This document shows, in pieces, positions 27,295 through 34,808 of a stretch of DNA of 64,000 nt. The notes under the pieces are model-generated. The model searched no databases. It saw only the letters and a list, made by a program, of their open reading frames with translations, and was not told the origin of the DNA. This DNA comes from SABY01 sp964612515 (GTDB lineage: Bacteria > Bacteroidota > Bacteroidia > Bacteroidales > 4484-276), in NCBI GenBank assembly GCA_964612515.1, contig CAZTCX010000002.1:1-64000 (forward strand), read 5' to 3'. The first letter of the stretch is position 1, and each line of letters opens with the position of its first letter. The translations under genes and the position numbers were made by a program.

Positions 27295-27779
27295 TGGCTT
27301 TAGAACGTAAGATTATCAATCCTTTTTCGGGTAAGCCCGGCTACAACTGCTTTGGCTGCTCTCCCGACAATAAGCTCGGCTTGCGTCTTTCGTTTGTGAA
27401 CGAAGGCGAATATCTTGTAGCACAATGGCAACCCGAGCCGCAGTTTCAGGGCTACCAAAATCTGTTGCACGGCGGCATTCAAGCTACGCTGCTCGACGAA
27501 ATAGCAAGTTGGTATGTGTATGCACGCATGCAAACTGCCGGCGTAACTTCGCATTTGGAGGTTCGTTACCGCAAGCCGGTTTATACGGATCAGGGGTCAC
27601 TTAAACTGCGTGCCCGGCTCCTCGAAAAACGACACAACCTGGCCGATATAGAAACGGAACTGCTCAACAGCGAGGGAGTGCTTTGTGCCGGCGGCGTGAT
27701 TCAATATTATACCTTCAATGAGCAAACTGCCCGCGAAAAATATTTCTATCCAGGCGCAGAGGCTTTCTATTCGGAGTGA
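27294..27779 (+). CDS. PaaI-family hotdog thioesterase
   Basis: 161 residues. The motif LLHGGIQATLLDEIASW is the conserved hotdog helix, with Asp at the catalytic position, followed by VRYRKPVYTDQGSLKLRARL. The N-terminal CFGCSPDNKLGLRL segment is seen in Bacteroidota PaaI-like thioesterases. It should hydrolyse acyl-CoA esters in the cytoplasm; the acyl group is unknown. It is coupled to the upstream YwqK-like gene by a one-base overlap, a pairing whose meaning is unclear, and is followed by a terminator. Confidence 0.87.
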   Translation: MALERKIINPFSGKPGYNCFGCSPDNKLGLRLSFVNEGEYLVAQWQPEPQFQGYQNLLHGGIQATLLDEIASWYVYARMQTAGVTSHLEVRYRKPVYTDQGSLKLRARLLEKRHNLADIETELLNSEGVLCAGGVIQYYTFNEQTAREKYFYPGAEAFYSE

Positions 27780-27796
27780 TTTTTAGGAGCTTCAAT

Positions 27797-27829
27797 AACC
27801 TTGTGCTTTTGCGAAGGTTCGGTTTTTTA
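27797..27829 (+). terminator. Terminator after the thioesterase gene
   Basis: AACCTT (27797-27802) pairs with AAGGTT (27814-27819) and is followed by CGGTTTTTT. Confidence 0.65.
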
Positions 27830-27884
27830 TTTGAGCTAGCGACCTGAAGGCCGGGGTTAGTGATTCCAGATTTATTTCGTCAGA

Positions 27885-29012
27885 CTATAACTCCTTCGCC
27901 ACTTTTTCCATTAGGTCGGGCCACACGATGTCGGTGGCTTTGGTGCCAAAACGGAGCATGAGCAGATTGCGTTGTGGGTCGATATAAATGTATTGCCCCA
28001 GCAGACCTTTGGCAAAGATGGTACCGTCGTCTTTCACGCGCCAGTGGCGGGTGTAGCTGTAGCCTTGCCCGTCGCGCGAATCATTTACAATCTGCATCGT
28101 TTCCTTTACCCATTCTTCCGGAATAATTTGTTTGCCCTGCCAATTTCCGTCGTTGAGGTAGAGACGGCCAAAGCGCGTAAAGTCGCGCGCCGGCGCGTCG
28201 AGACAGCAAAAAGCCTTGATGGTTCCGTGGCGCTCGCTGTCGATGCTCCACCCGATATCAGTGGACATGCCGAGTGGTTTCCATAGCTTTTCGCTTAGAT
28301 ATTCGTTGAGTGGAACGCCGGTAGCGCGCTCCAGCACCATGCCCAGCAGCAGCGTGTTTACGCTCTGGTAATTGTAAAATTCATTGGGTGGCTGCTCAAT
28401 TTTTAATTTTAAAACATATTTCTGCAGGTTGGTGCCGTAGTAATATTTGGCCATGTCGGCAAAAGGACTCAAATAGCCTTCGTTGAAACGTATTCCCGAA
28501 CGCATGTTCAGCAAGTTGTCGATGGTGATCTGTTGGAAAGCTGTGTCGTTTTCGAGCAGCTCCGGAATAAAATCTGTCACTGGTTGATACACCGATTGAA
28601 TCGCTCCTTCACCGATGGCAATGCCGATGAGGGCCGAAACAAAAGATTTGCTTACCGAAAATGATGGCATGATGGAAGCTGAGTCAGTGCCTTTGAAATA
28701 ATGTTCGTAGAGCAGTGTGTCGTTGCGGATAATGAGAAAAGCCAGCGTGTGGTTTTGATCGAGGAACGTGGTAAAATCGTTGGAGCTATTCTCCTGTTGC
28801 CACAATGGAGGGAGCTGCGGATCAATAGGTTTGCTGGCTTTGTAAAATTCAAAATTGACACTGTCGGTAGCAACGGGTGCTGCTGCAAATTTTTTATAAT
28901 CATCAGCATCGGCAAAGTTCCAGTAGAAGAACCGCCCAATGTGACAAGCGTTGAATAGTATTGCCACAAGGAGCATCAGGATCAGCAGGAAACTCTTTTT
29001 TGCCATTGTCAT
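27885..29012 (-). CDS. Beta-lactamase-fold serine hydrolase, lipoprotein
   Basis: 375 residues. The N-terminus has a membrane-like stretch ending LFNAC, a lipobox, so it is probably a membrane-anchored lipoprotein. The catalytic motif is SVSK in MPSFSVSKSFVSAL; YQSVN is the YxN-type motif. This is the class C / AmpH-like branch (COG1680); substrates may be peptides, esters or D-amino acid amides. The ATG two codons on (29006) is an equal start. It is a second paralogue of the enzyme at 15299 but clearly different in sequence. Monocistronic. Confidence 0.87.
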   Translation of the reverse strand: MTMAKKSFLLILMLLVAILFNACHIGRFFYWNFADADDYKKFAAAPVATDSVNFEFYKASKPIDPQLPPLWQQENSSNDFTTFLDQNHTLAFLIIRNDTLLYEHYFKGTDSASIMPSFSVSKSFVSALIGIAIGEGAIQSVYQPVTDFIPELLENDTAFQQITIDNLLNMRSGIRFNEGYLSPFADMAKYYYGTNLQKYVLKLKIEQPPNEFYNYQSVNTLLLGMVLERATGVPLNEYLSEKLWKPLGMSTDIGWSIDSERHGTIKAFCCLDAPARDFTRFGRLYLNDGNWQGKQIIPEEWVKETMQIVNDSRDGQGYSYTRHWRVKDDGTIFAKGLLGQYIYIDPQRNLLMLRFGTKATDIVWPDLMEKVAKEL

Positions 29013-29205
29013 TACGAATTATTTATGGATTTCAAAATTAAAAATATTAGTCAGCCTATGGCGGAGTTATTTATTTTTAATAAAAATAACATCATTATCT
29101 GCTTAAAAAATTTCGCGCTAAGCAGGATTGTCTATTTTTGTTTGTCGGATGTTTTAATGGTATTAAAACAAAAAGAAGTTTTGTAATCAATAAAAAATAA
29201 GCACT

Positions 29206-30198
29206 ATGGCTGATCTTAGCACAAATTACATGGGTTTCAAATTGCGCAATCCTGTGATAGCCGCCAGCAGCGGACTCAATAAATCGGTAGATAATCTGAT
29301 AAAACTCGAAGAACATGGCGCCGCCGCCGTGGTTTTAAAATCGCTCTTTGAGGAGCAGATACTGCACCAGGCGACCAAGACCATGAGGCACAGCGAGAAT
29401 CATGAAGTTTACGCTTATCCCGAAGCGGAAGACTACATTGGCCACTACACCCGCGAGCGTGATCTGGGCGAATATCTGAAACTGATCAGCGATGGCAAAA
29501 AAGCAGTTTCTATTCCCATCATCGCCAGCGTCAACTGTATTTCGCCTTCGGAGTGGGTATCCTTTGCGCGAAGGATTGAAGATGCCGGCGCCGACGCACT
29601 GGAGCTGAATATTTTTATTTTGCCTTCCGACACCAAGCACGATTCGTTGCAAAACGAACAGGTTTATTTCGATATCGTCAGCGAGGTGATGCGGCTGGTA
29701 ACGATTCCGGTGGCTGTTAAAATCAGTTATTATTTTTCGAGCCTTGCCAAGACGGCGCTCAAGCTATCGTGGACGGGTATTGCAGGGATGGTCTTGTTCA
29801 ACAGGTTCTTTGCTCCCGACATCAACATCAATACCTTCGACGTCACCTCCTCGCATGTCTTCAGCACACCCGACGAAATGGCAATTTCTTTGCGTTGGGT
29901 GGCTATGCTCTCCGATCGGCTGCATTGCGATATTGCCGCCACCACGGGCATCCATGATGGCGAAGCAATGATAAAACAACTTTTAGCCGGAGCCAAAGCT
30001 GTGCAGGTAGCCTCTACGCTTTACAAAAACGGATTTGGACGCATTGGCGAAATGACGCAGTTTATGGACGACTGGATGACAAAGCACAAGTTCAACACTA
30101 CTGCCGACTTTATTGGTCGTCTTAGCCTCAAATCTGCCGAAGATGCCGCCGCCTATGAGCGCGTTCAGTTTATGAAACACTTTGCTGGAATAGAATAG
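29206..30198 (+). CDS. Dihydroorotate dehydrogenase-like protein
   Basis: 330 residues with a class 1 PyrD-like FMN-barrel pattern: YMGFKLRNPVIAASSGL at the start, AAAVVLKSLFEEQI, and the phosphate-binding segment TTGIHDGEAMIKQLLAGAKAVQVASTLYKNG at the C-terminus. The catalytic loop NLSCPN of true dihydroorotate dehydrogenases is replaced by ELNIFILPSDTKHD, which lacks the Cys/Ser base, so it is probably not the pyrimidine enzyme. Bacteroidota genomes usually carry this protein in addition to PyrD. A TATTTTTG at 29133-29140 is a likely -7 element. Followed by a terminator. Confidence 0.88.
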   Translation: MADLSTNYMGFKLRNPVIAASSGLNKSVDNLIKLEEHGAAAVVLKSLFEEQILHQATKTMRHSENHEVYAYPEAEDYIGHYTRERDLGEYLKLISDGKKAVSIPIIASVNCISPSEWVSFARRIEDAGADALELNIFILPSDTKHDSLQNEQVYFDIVSEVMRLVTIPVAVKISYYFSSLAKTALKLSWTGIAGMVLFNRFFAPDININTFDVTSSHVFSTPDEMAISLRWVAMLSDRLHCDIAATTGIHDGEAMIKQLLAGAKAVQVASTLYKNGFGRIGEMTQFMDDWMTKHKFNTTADFIGRLSLKSAEDAAAYERVQFMKHFAGIE

Positions 30199-30227
30199 AA
30201 TAAGTTTTTTTCAAAAGTACTACGCAC

Positions 30228-30257
30228 AAACCGTCTGACTTATTAGGCGGTTTTTTT
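30228..30257 (+). terminator. Terminator after the dihydroorotate dehydrogenase-like gene
   Basis: AAACCGTCT pairs with AGGCGGTTT (one G-T wobble) across a 7-base loop and is followed by seven Ts, 30 bases after the stop. Confidence 0.8.
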
Positions 30258-30330
30258 GTTTTGGGAATGGTGGGATAAGAAAGCGGTTTTTGATTTCCCC
30301 GCATCGTAAGCCTGATGCCACAATAAGCAA

Positions 30331-30939
30331 TTAAACCAATATAGGCCGCCGTTTGGGTGATTTGAAAAAGTCGCGGAACTCTGGTGGGCCGGTCAGGTAT
30401 TTGCCAGTAAAGTCGTCAATTTCATCAATTGTTTTGTTGCTCAGCAAATCCGATACATCATCCATTGAGCCGGCACCCATCATAAAGGGACGCATGTCGG
30501 TGTTGAGATAGCCGCCATTGAAGTGGCCGGCAATCTGATATTCGTCGAGTTCGACTACCGATTTTCCGGTGACGGAACAATGTGATAGCAATTCAAGCAC
30601 GTCGCGTTCCGATTCAGGGCGCTCTTCTGCCGGGGCGTTCAGCATGTCGGCAACCTGCTCATTAAAGAAACGTTGCAGGTTGGCACGCGATTCCTCAGAG
30701 TAGCTTTGCGTAAGCTTCAGCGCACAGTCGAAGCAGATGGCAAACTCGTATTGCGATTCAATTTTGCCACTGACGATGTTTTTTCGGAACACCTTTTCGA
30801 TCATGTAATCGGCGCTGGTTTCGATGAGTTGCTTTTCGCAAACCTGGCATTTGGCAAACGGCATGTGCGTGAGGCTGTCGTAGAATAGGCGGGGTATCTC
30901 GATGCCACGATGGCTCCTGAAATCAAAATAATTATCCAT
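30331..30939 (-). CDS. Hypothetical protein with two CxxC pairs
   Basis: 202 residues, no signal peptide or membrane helix. CQVC near residue 33 and CFDC near residue 68 suggest a small zinc-binding module; the rest, including RDVLELLSHCSVTGKSVVELDEY and FMMGAGSMDDVSDLLSNKTIDEIDDF, has no fold I recognise. The protein looks cytoplasmic and intact. A TACTTTTG (minus strand, 30969-30962) is a good -7 element 23 bases before the ATG, but no -33 TTG is at the usual distance. Confidence 0.7.
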   Translation of the reverse strand: MDNYFDFRSHRGIEIPRLFYDSLTHMPFAKCQVCEKQLIETSADYMIEKVFRKNIVSGKIESQYEFAICFDCALKLTQSYSEESRANLQRFFNEQVADMLNAPAEERPESERDVLELLSHCSVTGKSVVELDEYQIAGHFNGGYLNTDMRPFMMGAGSMDDVSDLLSNKTIDEIDDFTGKYLTGPPEFRDFFKSPKRRPILV

Positions 30940-31009
30940 AAAAGTGTCTGTTTTTTTTGGTCAAAAGTAGTAAACAATCCATTAAACCATAAGTTTGGTT
31001 AAGAATAGG

Positions 31010-31072
31010 GAAGAGAAGAATCCGCGAATTTCCGCTAAATATTTATTCGTGTTAATTAGCGGGTTGTATTCC
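31010..31072. repeat. 63-bp direct repeat, copy 1
   Basis: Begins GAAGAGAAGAATCCGCGAAT; nearly identical to 31270-31332 (two differences seen). Confidence 0.85.
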
Positions 31073-31181
31073 CACGAATTAACGTGAATTAAGCTAATTA
31101 ACGGGAAAGGAATCAGATGAAAATTTATTGCTAACGTATGAGATGTGCGGTTTTGGGGTGTGCCTAAGCTATGTTTATTTT

Positions 31182-31265
31182 TGCAGGCTCTGCCTGCATT
31201 TTCTGATAATTGGACAGGCAGAGCCTGTAATAATAGAGCGAACGAGGCACAGCCTCTTCCAAACA
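31182..31265. repeat. Three-hairpin dispersed element, copy 2
   Basis: TGCAGGC-TCT-GCCTGCA (31182-31198), ACAGGC-AGA-GCCTGT (31214-31228) and GAGGC-ACA-GCCTC (31244-31256), followed by AAACACTGA at 31261-31269. Same order and spacing as copy 1 at 17898. Confidence 0.7.
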
Positions 31266-31269
31266 CTGA

Positions 31270-31332
31270 GAAGAGAAGAATCCGCGAATTTCCGCTAAAT
31301 ATTTATTCGTGTTAATTACCGGATTGTATTCC
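31270..31332. repeat. 63-bp direct repeat, copy 2
   Basis: Second copy, 260 bases from the first, directly abutting the three-hairpin element. Confidence 0.85.
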
Positions 31333-31394
31333 TGTTTCGATGGGTCATCAAAATTGGTTTATTTTGCAAAAGCAACAAAAAATAGTGATCGTTG

Positions 31395-32327
31395 ATGGAA
31401 ATAGAAATCGATAAGGATGCCGGATTTTGCAGCGGTGTGTCGCGCGCAATACGGCTGGCAGAGCAGGAGCTGAGCCAGCACGGGCAACTCTATTCGCTTG
31501 GCGCCCTCATCCATAACGAGGCCGAATCGAATCGGTTGGAGCAGTTGGGTTTGCGTGTGATCGACCATCAACAGTTTGCTGTTTTGCAGGATGCCACCGT
31601 GCTTATCCGAGCGCATGGTGAGCCGCCCGCTACATACGAAACAGCCCGTAAAAACAACCTGCGGCTCATCGACNNNNNNNNNNNNNNNNNNNNNNNNNNN
31701 NNNNNNNNNNNNNNNNNNNNNNNNNNNGTTTTGCGCCTGCAGCAAAAGGTGAAGAAGGCGCACCTGCAGCCGGAGGTGCAGGTGGTAATTTTTGGACGCA
31801 AAAATCACCCGGAGGTGATTGGCCTCAACGGGCAGACCGGCAACCGTGCTATTATTGTCGAAGCGGAAGACGATTTGAAGCAGATAGATTTTGCGCGGCC
31901 TATTTATCTTTTTGCGCAAACCACCCAAAACAGAAACCTTTACCAGCAACTCACCGAAAGCATCGCTAAGGCCGGAAGTGAAATTATAGACGCCGACATG
32001 CTGCATTTTACCACTACTGACAGCATCTGCCGCCAGGTGAGCAGCCGCGACAGCCGGATGGCGCAGTTTGCCAAAGAGCACGATGTGATTATCTTCGTCA
32101 GTGGCGCAAGCTCTTCCAACGGGAAATATCTCTGCGGAGTTTGCCGTGAAAACAATGCAAAGACTTTTCAGGTCGCAGCCATCGATGAAATAAAAAATGA
32201 ATGGTTTACTGGTGCGAAAAAAGTTGGCATCACCGGCGCCACCTCCACACCGCTTTGGCTCTTGAGCCAGGCTGCAGCGCATATTAAAACAATAATTAAA
32301 AATCGGCAAAACGACGATGTTTCTTAA
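31395..32327 (+). CDS. ispH: IspH (LytB), 4-hydroxy-3-methylbut-2-enyl diphosphate reductase, interrupted by a sequence gap
   Basis: The last enzyme of the MEP isoprenoid pathway, a [4Fe-4S] protein. Visible: the first cluster cysteine in GFCSGVSRAI, the substrate loop RAHGEPP, the conserved HPEV, the third cysteine in DSICRQ and the SGASSSNG phosphate-binding segment. The second cluster cysteine (family motif ATCP) falls in the 54-base N run. The frame is open on both sides and in phase, but the family normally has only about five residues where 18 codons of N stand, so the gap length is doubtful. ATG at 31395 is used (a TTG precedes it). It overlaps recF by 11 bases. Confidence 0.92.
   Translation: MEIEIDKDAGFCSGVSRAIRLAEQELSQHGQLYSLGALIHNEAESNRLEQLGLRVIDHQQFAVLQDATVLIRAHGEPPATYETARKNNLRLIDXXXXXXXXXXXXXXXXXXVLRLQQKVKKAHLQPEVQVVIFGRKNHPEVIGLNGQTGNRAIIVEAEDDLKQIDFARPIYLFAQTTQNRNLYQQLTESIAKAGSEIIDADMLHFTTTDSICRQVSSRDSRMAQFAKEHDVIIFVSGASSSNGKYLCGVCRENNAKTFQVAAIDEIKNEWFTGAKKVGITGATSTPLWLLSQAAAHIKTIIKNRQNDDVS
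31674..31727. other. Assembly gap, 54 Ns
   Basis: The only unresolved bases in the window, inside ispH. Confidence 0.99.
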
Positions 32328-33453
32328 AAATCTACAGCTACATAATTTTAAAAATATCGCTGAAGCGGATATGGATTTCTCGGCGCGCGTCAATTGTTTT
32401 ATTGGCGACAACGCCGCCGGCAAGACCAACCTGCTCGATGCTATTTATTACCTTTCCTTTTGCAAAAGTTATTTCAACGCAATCGACTCGCAAAACATCC
32501 GGCACGAAGAGCCTTATTTTTCCATCACCGGAAGGTACGATCTCAACAGCCGCGCCACCGAAATGATCCAATGCGTTCAGAAAAGAAATCAGAAAAAGAG
32601 TTTTAAACTTAATAAAAAAGAATACGACCGGCTTTCCGATCACATCGGCTTGTACCCGTTGGTGATGATTTCGCCTTACGACCGCGACCTGATCAACGAG
32701 GGTAGCGATGTGCGGCGCCGGTTTATTGATAGCATTATCTCCCAATTCGACAAAACTTACCTCGACGATCTCATTAGTTATAATAAAGTGCTGGCACAGC
32801 GCAATGCCCTTTTGAAGGATTTTGCCGAAAGTCGCACTTACCATGCGGATTCGTTGCAGATTTGGGACGACCAACTTGCACAGCTCGGCATGAAAATTTA
32901 TCCGGTGCGGCAGCAGTTTCTGGAAGCTTACATCCCTGTGTTTGAAAAATATTTCCAATTAATTTCGGGTGGCATCGAAAGCGTAGAAATACATTACGAA
33001 ACGCAACTTGAGAAGGATAACATGGCCGCGTTGCTTGAAGGGTCTCTGCAGCGAGACCGCGCCTCACGTTTTACCAACGTGGGCATTCACAAAGACGACT
33101 TGATTTTGAATATTCAGGGACATCCTGTAAAGAAGTTTGGATCACAAGGTCAGCAGAAGTCGTTCATCGTAGCGCTGCGTCTGGCGCAATATGAATACAT
33201 CCGCGAACTCAAAGGCTACAAACCCATCATGCTTCTCGATGATATTTTTGATAAACTCGACGACAAGCGCGTGGAGCAACTCATTCAGCTCACTAGCGAA
33301 AACAACTTTGGTCAGGTTTTCATCACCGACACGCAACGTGAGCGCATCGAGCATCTGCTCGAAAAGGTAAATGCCGATCATCGGATTTATTATATCCGTC
33401 AGGGAGTCCCCGAGGAAGTTAAAAACCACACCAAACCCACCGACCATGTATAA
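32317..33453 (+). CDS. recF: RecF, DNA gap repair and recombination ATPase
   Basis: 378 residues of an SMC-like ATPase. Walker A GDNAAGKT at 30-37; the ABC-type signature in KFGSQGQQKSFIVALRL and Walker B with D-loop in MLLDDIFDKLD. RecF helps load RecA at single-strand gaps with RecO and RecR. It starts inside the end of ispH (11-base overlap) and its last 8 bases overlap the DUF721 gene, so the three are probably one operon. Most bacteria place recF next to dnaN; this Bacteroidota-type placement next to a DUF721 gene is different. Confidence 0.93.
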   Translation: MFLKNLQLHNFKNIAEADMDFSARVNCFIGDNAAGKTNLLDAIYYLSFCKSYFNAIDSQNIRHEEPYFSITGRYDLNSRATEMIQCVQKRNQKKSFKLNKKEYDRLSDHIGLYPLVMISPYDRDLINEGSDVRRRFIDSIISQFDKTYLDDLISYNKVLAQRNALLKDFAESRTYHADSLQIWDDQLAQLGMKIYPVRQQFLEAYIPVFEKYFQLISGGIESVEIHYETQLEKDNMAALLEGSLQRDRASRFTNVGIHKDDLILNIQGHPVKKFGSQGQQKSFIVALRLAQYEYIRELKGYKPIMLLDDIFDKLDDKRVEQLIQLTSENNFGQVFITDTQRERIEHLLEKVNADHRIYYIRQGVPEEVKNHTKPTDHV

Positions 33454-33739
33454 AGATCCCAACGTAGTAAGCCTGGGTGATGCCATTCGCTTGATATTAA
33501 ATAAATATCGTCTCGATCAAAAGTTTAACGAGGCAGGGCTAATCAACTCGTGGGAGCAGGTAGTGGGTGTCATGATAGCGCGGCACACGGTGCAACTGAG
33601 CGTTTTCAGGCGCACACTTTTCGTAGAAGTCGATTCAGCCTCTCTGCGCAACGAGCTTACCTACGCACGCGAAAAGATCAAAAAAGCTCTCAACAAAGTG
33701 GCCGGCGCAGATATTATCGATGAGGTGGTGTTTAAGTGA
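33446..33739 (+). CDS. DUF721 (DciA-like) protein
   Basis: 97 residues from the ATG at 33446 (MYKDPNVVSLGDAI); a longer frame inside recF is a shadow. NSWEQVVGVMIARHTV and LRNELTYAREKIKKALNKVAG are the DUF721 hallmarks. DciA-type DUF721 proteins load the replicative helicase DnaB in bacteria that lack DnaC, and the link to recF fits a replication or repair role. Overlaps recF by 8 bases. Confidence 0.85.
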   Translation: MYKDPNVVSLGDAIRLILNKYRLDQKFNEAGLINSWEQVVGVMIARHTVQLSVFRRTLFVEVDSASLRNELTYAREKIKKALNKVAGADIIDEVVFK

Positions 33740-34253
33740 GAATATCCTTTTCGGAAAAGAACAACAATCTGGTATGTCAACATTATTTTTAGTAATATGC
33801 TTCGAGATGTATTAACGGAGGGTTCGGATATTGTTTTTATCGAAATCGAACCCCACTTTTTGGAATACTTGCACAAACGGAAGTAATCGTTGAAGCACCT
33901 CAGGTTTGCGTAAAAGTCATGGACATTATAGCCGGGCTGCCAAAGCTGGAATTTGAAACTTAAAAATCAATGATAATATTGAAGATAGATTAACAGCAGA
34001 TTTTGATGTTGCTTTTGCGGAACAGCAAAACGAGCAGCATCAGTAAGGTTACGTTAGTCCGGAGAGTAGATTTTATAGTATATTGCACCGCATTGGATTT
34101 ACACCTACCAAACTTAGACCTGATAATTGAATTAATGATATTGTGCTGCCTTCAACTTCGAAAAGGCTAAAAGTTTTGGGACGAAAAATACTGATCAACT
34201 TAAAGAACTTCTTACAATTTAGTTTACATTTTATAAAATTTATTTTAACAAAC
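33740..34253 (+). pseudogene. Decayed gene fragments, possible Mug-type DNA glycosylase remnant
   Basis: No intact gene. Fragments read: MLRDVLTEGSDIVFI (33797-33841), like the start of a mismatch-specific uracil/thymine DNA glycosylase; a segment at 33846-33962, TPLFGILAQTEVIVEAPQ and onward to a stop, which matches the end of the next gene; and SRFYSILHRIGFTPTKLRPDN, a stop, then NDIVLPSTSKRLKVLGRKIL in the same frame (about 34060-34215), which resembles the middle of Mug proteins with an internal stop and a short deletion. The assignment to Mug is by eye and tentative. Confidence 0.45.
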
Positions 34254-34619
34254 ATGAGCAATTTCACTGTAAATGAGAAATTTATAACGAAGCCATCTTC
34301 AGCCATTATTGAAGTAATAAGGGAAAAGCTTGAAGAACTTAAATATTTTGTTGGCATTGGTGCAGGAAAAAAATACGAAATAAGAAGAGTTACCTCACAA
34401 GGAATAGTTTACGTAGGAAGTCAACGGATCAGTGGTCAGCCTGAATCTTTTTCCTTAAAAGAAATAGAAATGGCCATTGAAGTTATGAAAAAGCTTCCAG
34501 TTTTCAATACAGATAATGTGTTGTTAAAAGAAAAAATACCCAGCAGTCTTTATCTAAAAAGAACCCCGCTTTTTGGAATACTCGCACAAACGGAAGTAAT
34601 CGTTGAAGTGACGGCTTAG
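34254..34619 (+). CDS. Hypothetical protein, probably truncated
   Basis: 121 residues from MSNFTVNEKF (34254); the upstream in-frame codons belong to the decayed region. No recognised domain: KYEIRRVTSQGIVYVGSQRISG is beta-rich and the end reads TPLFGILAQTEVIVEVTA. The fragment at 33846-33962 has the same ending but reads 20 residues further before its stop (DIIAGLPKLEFET); here the matching codons (DIVAGQPELHYK) lie after the TAG, so this copy appears to be cut short by a premature stop. AT-rich. Function unknown. Confidence 0.5.
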   Translation: MSNFTVNEKFITKPSSAIIEVIREKLEELKYFVGIGAGKKYEIRRVTSQGIVYVGSQRISGQPESFSLKEIEMAIEVMKKLPVFNTDNVLLKEKIPSSLYLKRTPLFGILAQTEVIVEVTA

Positions 34620-34808
34620 AGCCACTTGAAATCGGCGGACATTGTGGCCGGACAGCCTGAGTTGCATTATAAGAGTCGAAAAATGCTTTTAGTACCGGTG
34701 ACAATTGGTTTCTTTCTTCCCTGATTTTTGCTCCAGAAGGATTAACTATGAGTGGATATGTTTTTTTATACATTTGCACTTCCGCTTGAGTAAAAACTTT
34801 CACTGGCT

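Larger units (their letters stand above)
30940..31394. other. Repeat-rich intergenic region between the hypothetical gene and ispH
   Basis: 455 bases with no gene. It holds two direct copies of a 63-bp repeat flanking a three-hairpin element, described separately, and presumably the ispH promoter in the last 60 bases (no strong consensus match found). Confidence 0.7.

Noticed and set aside
34504..34803. 99-codon minus-strand frame starting MKVFTQAEVQMYKKTYP
   Set aside because: The first 40 codons look somewhat protein-like, but the rest is antisense to the hypothetical gene at 34254 and to its duplicated segment. It may be a gene fragment; the evidence is too thin to list it.
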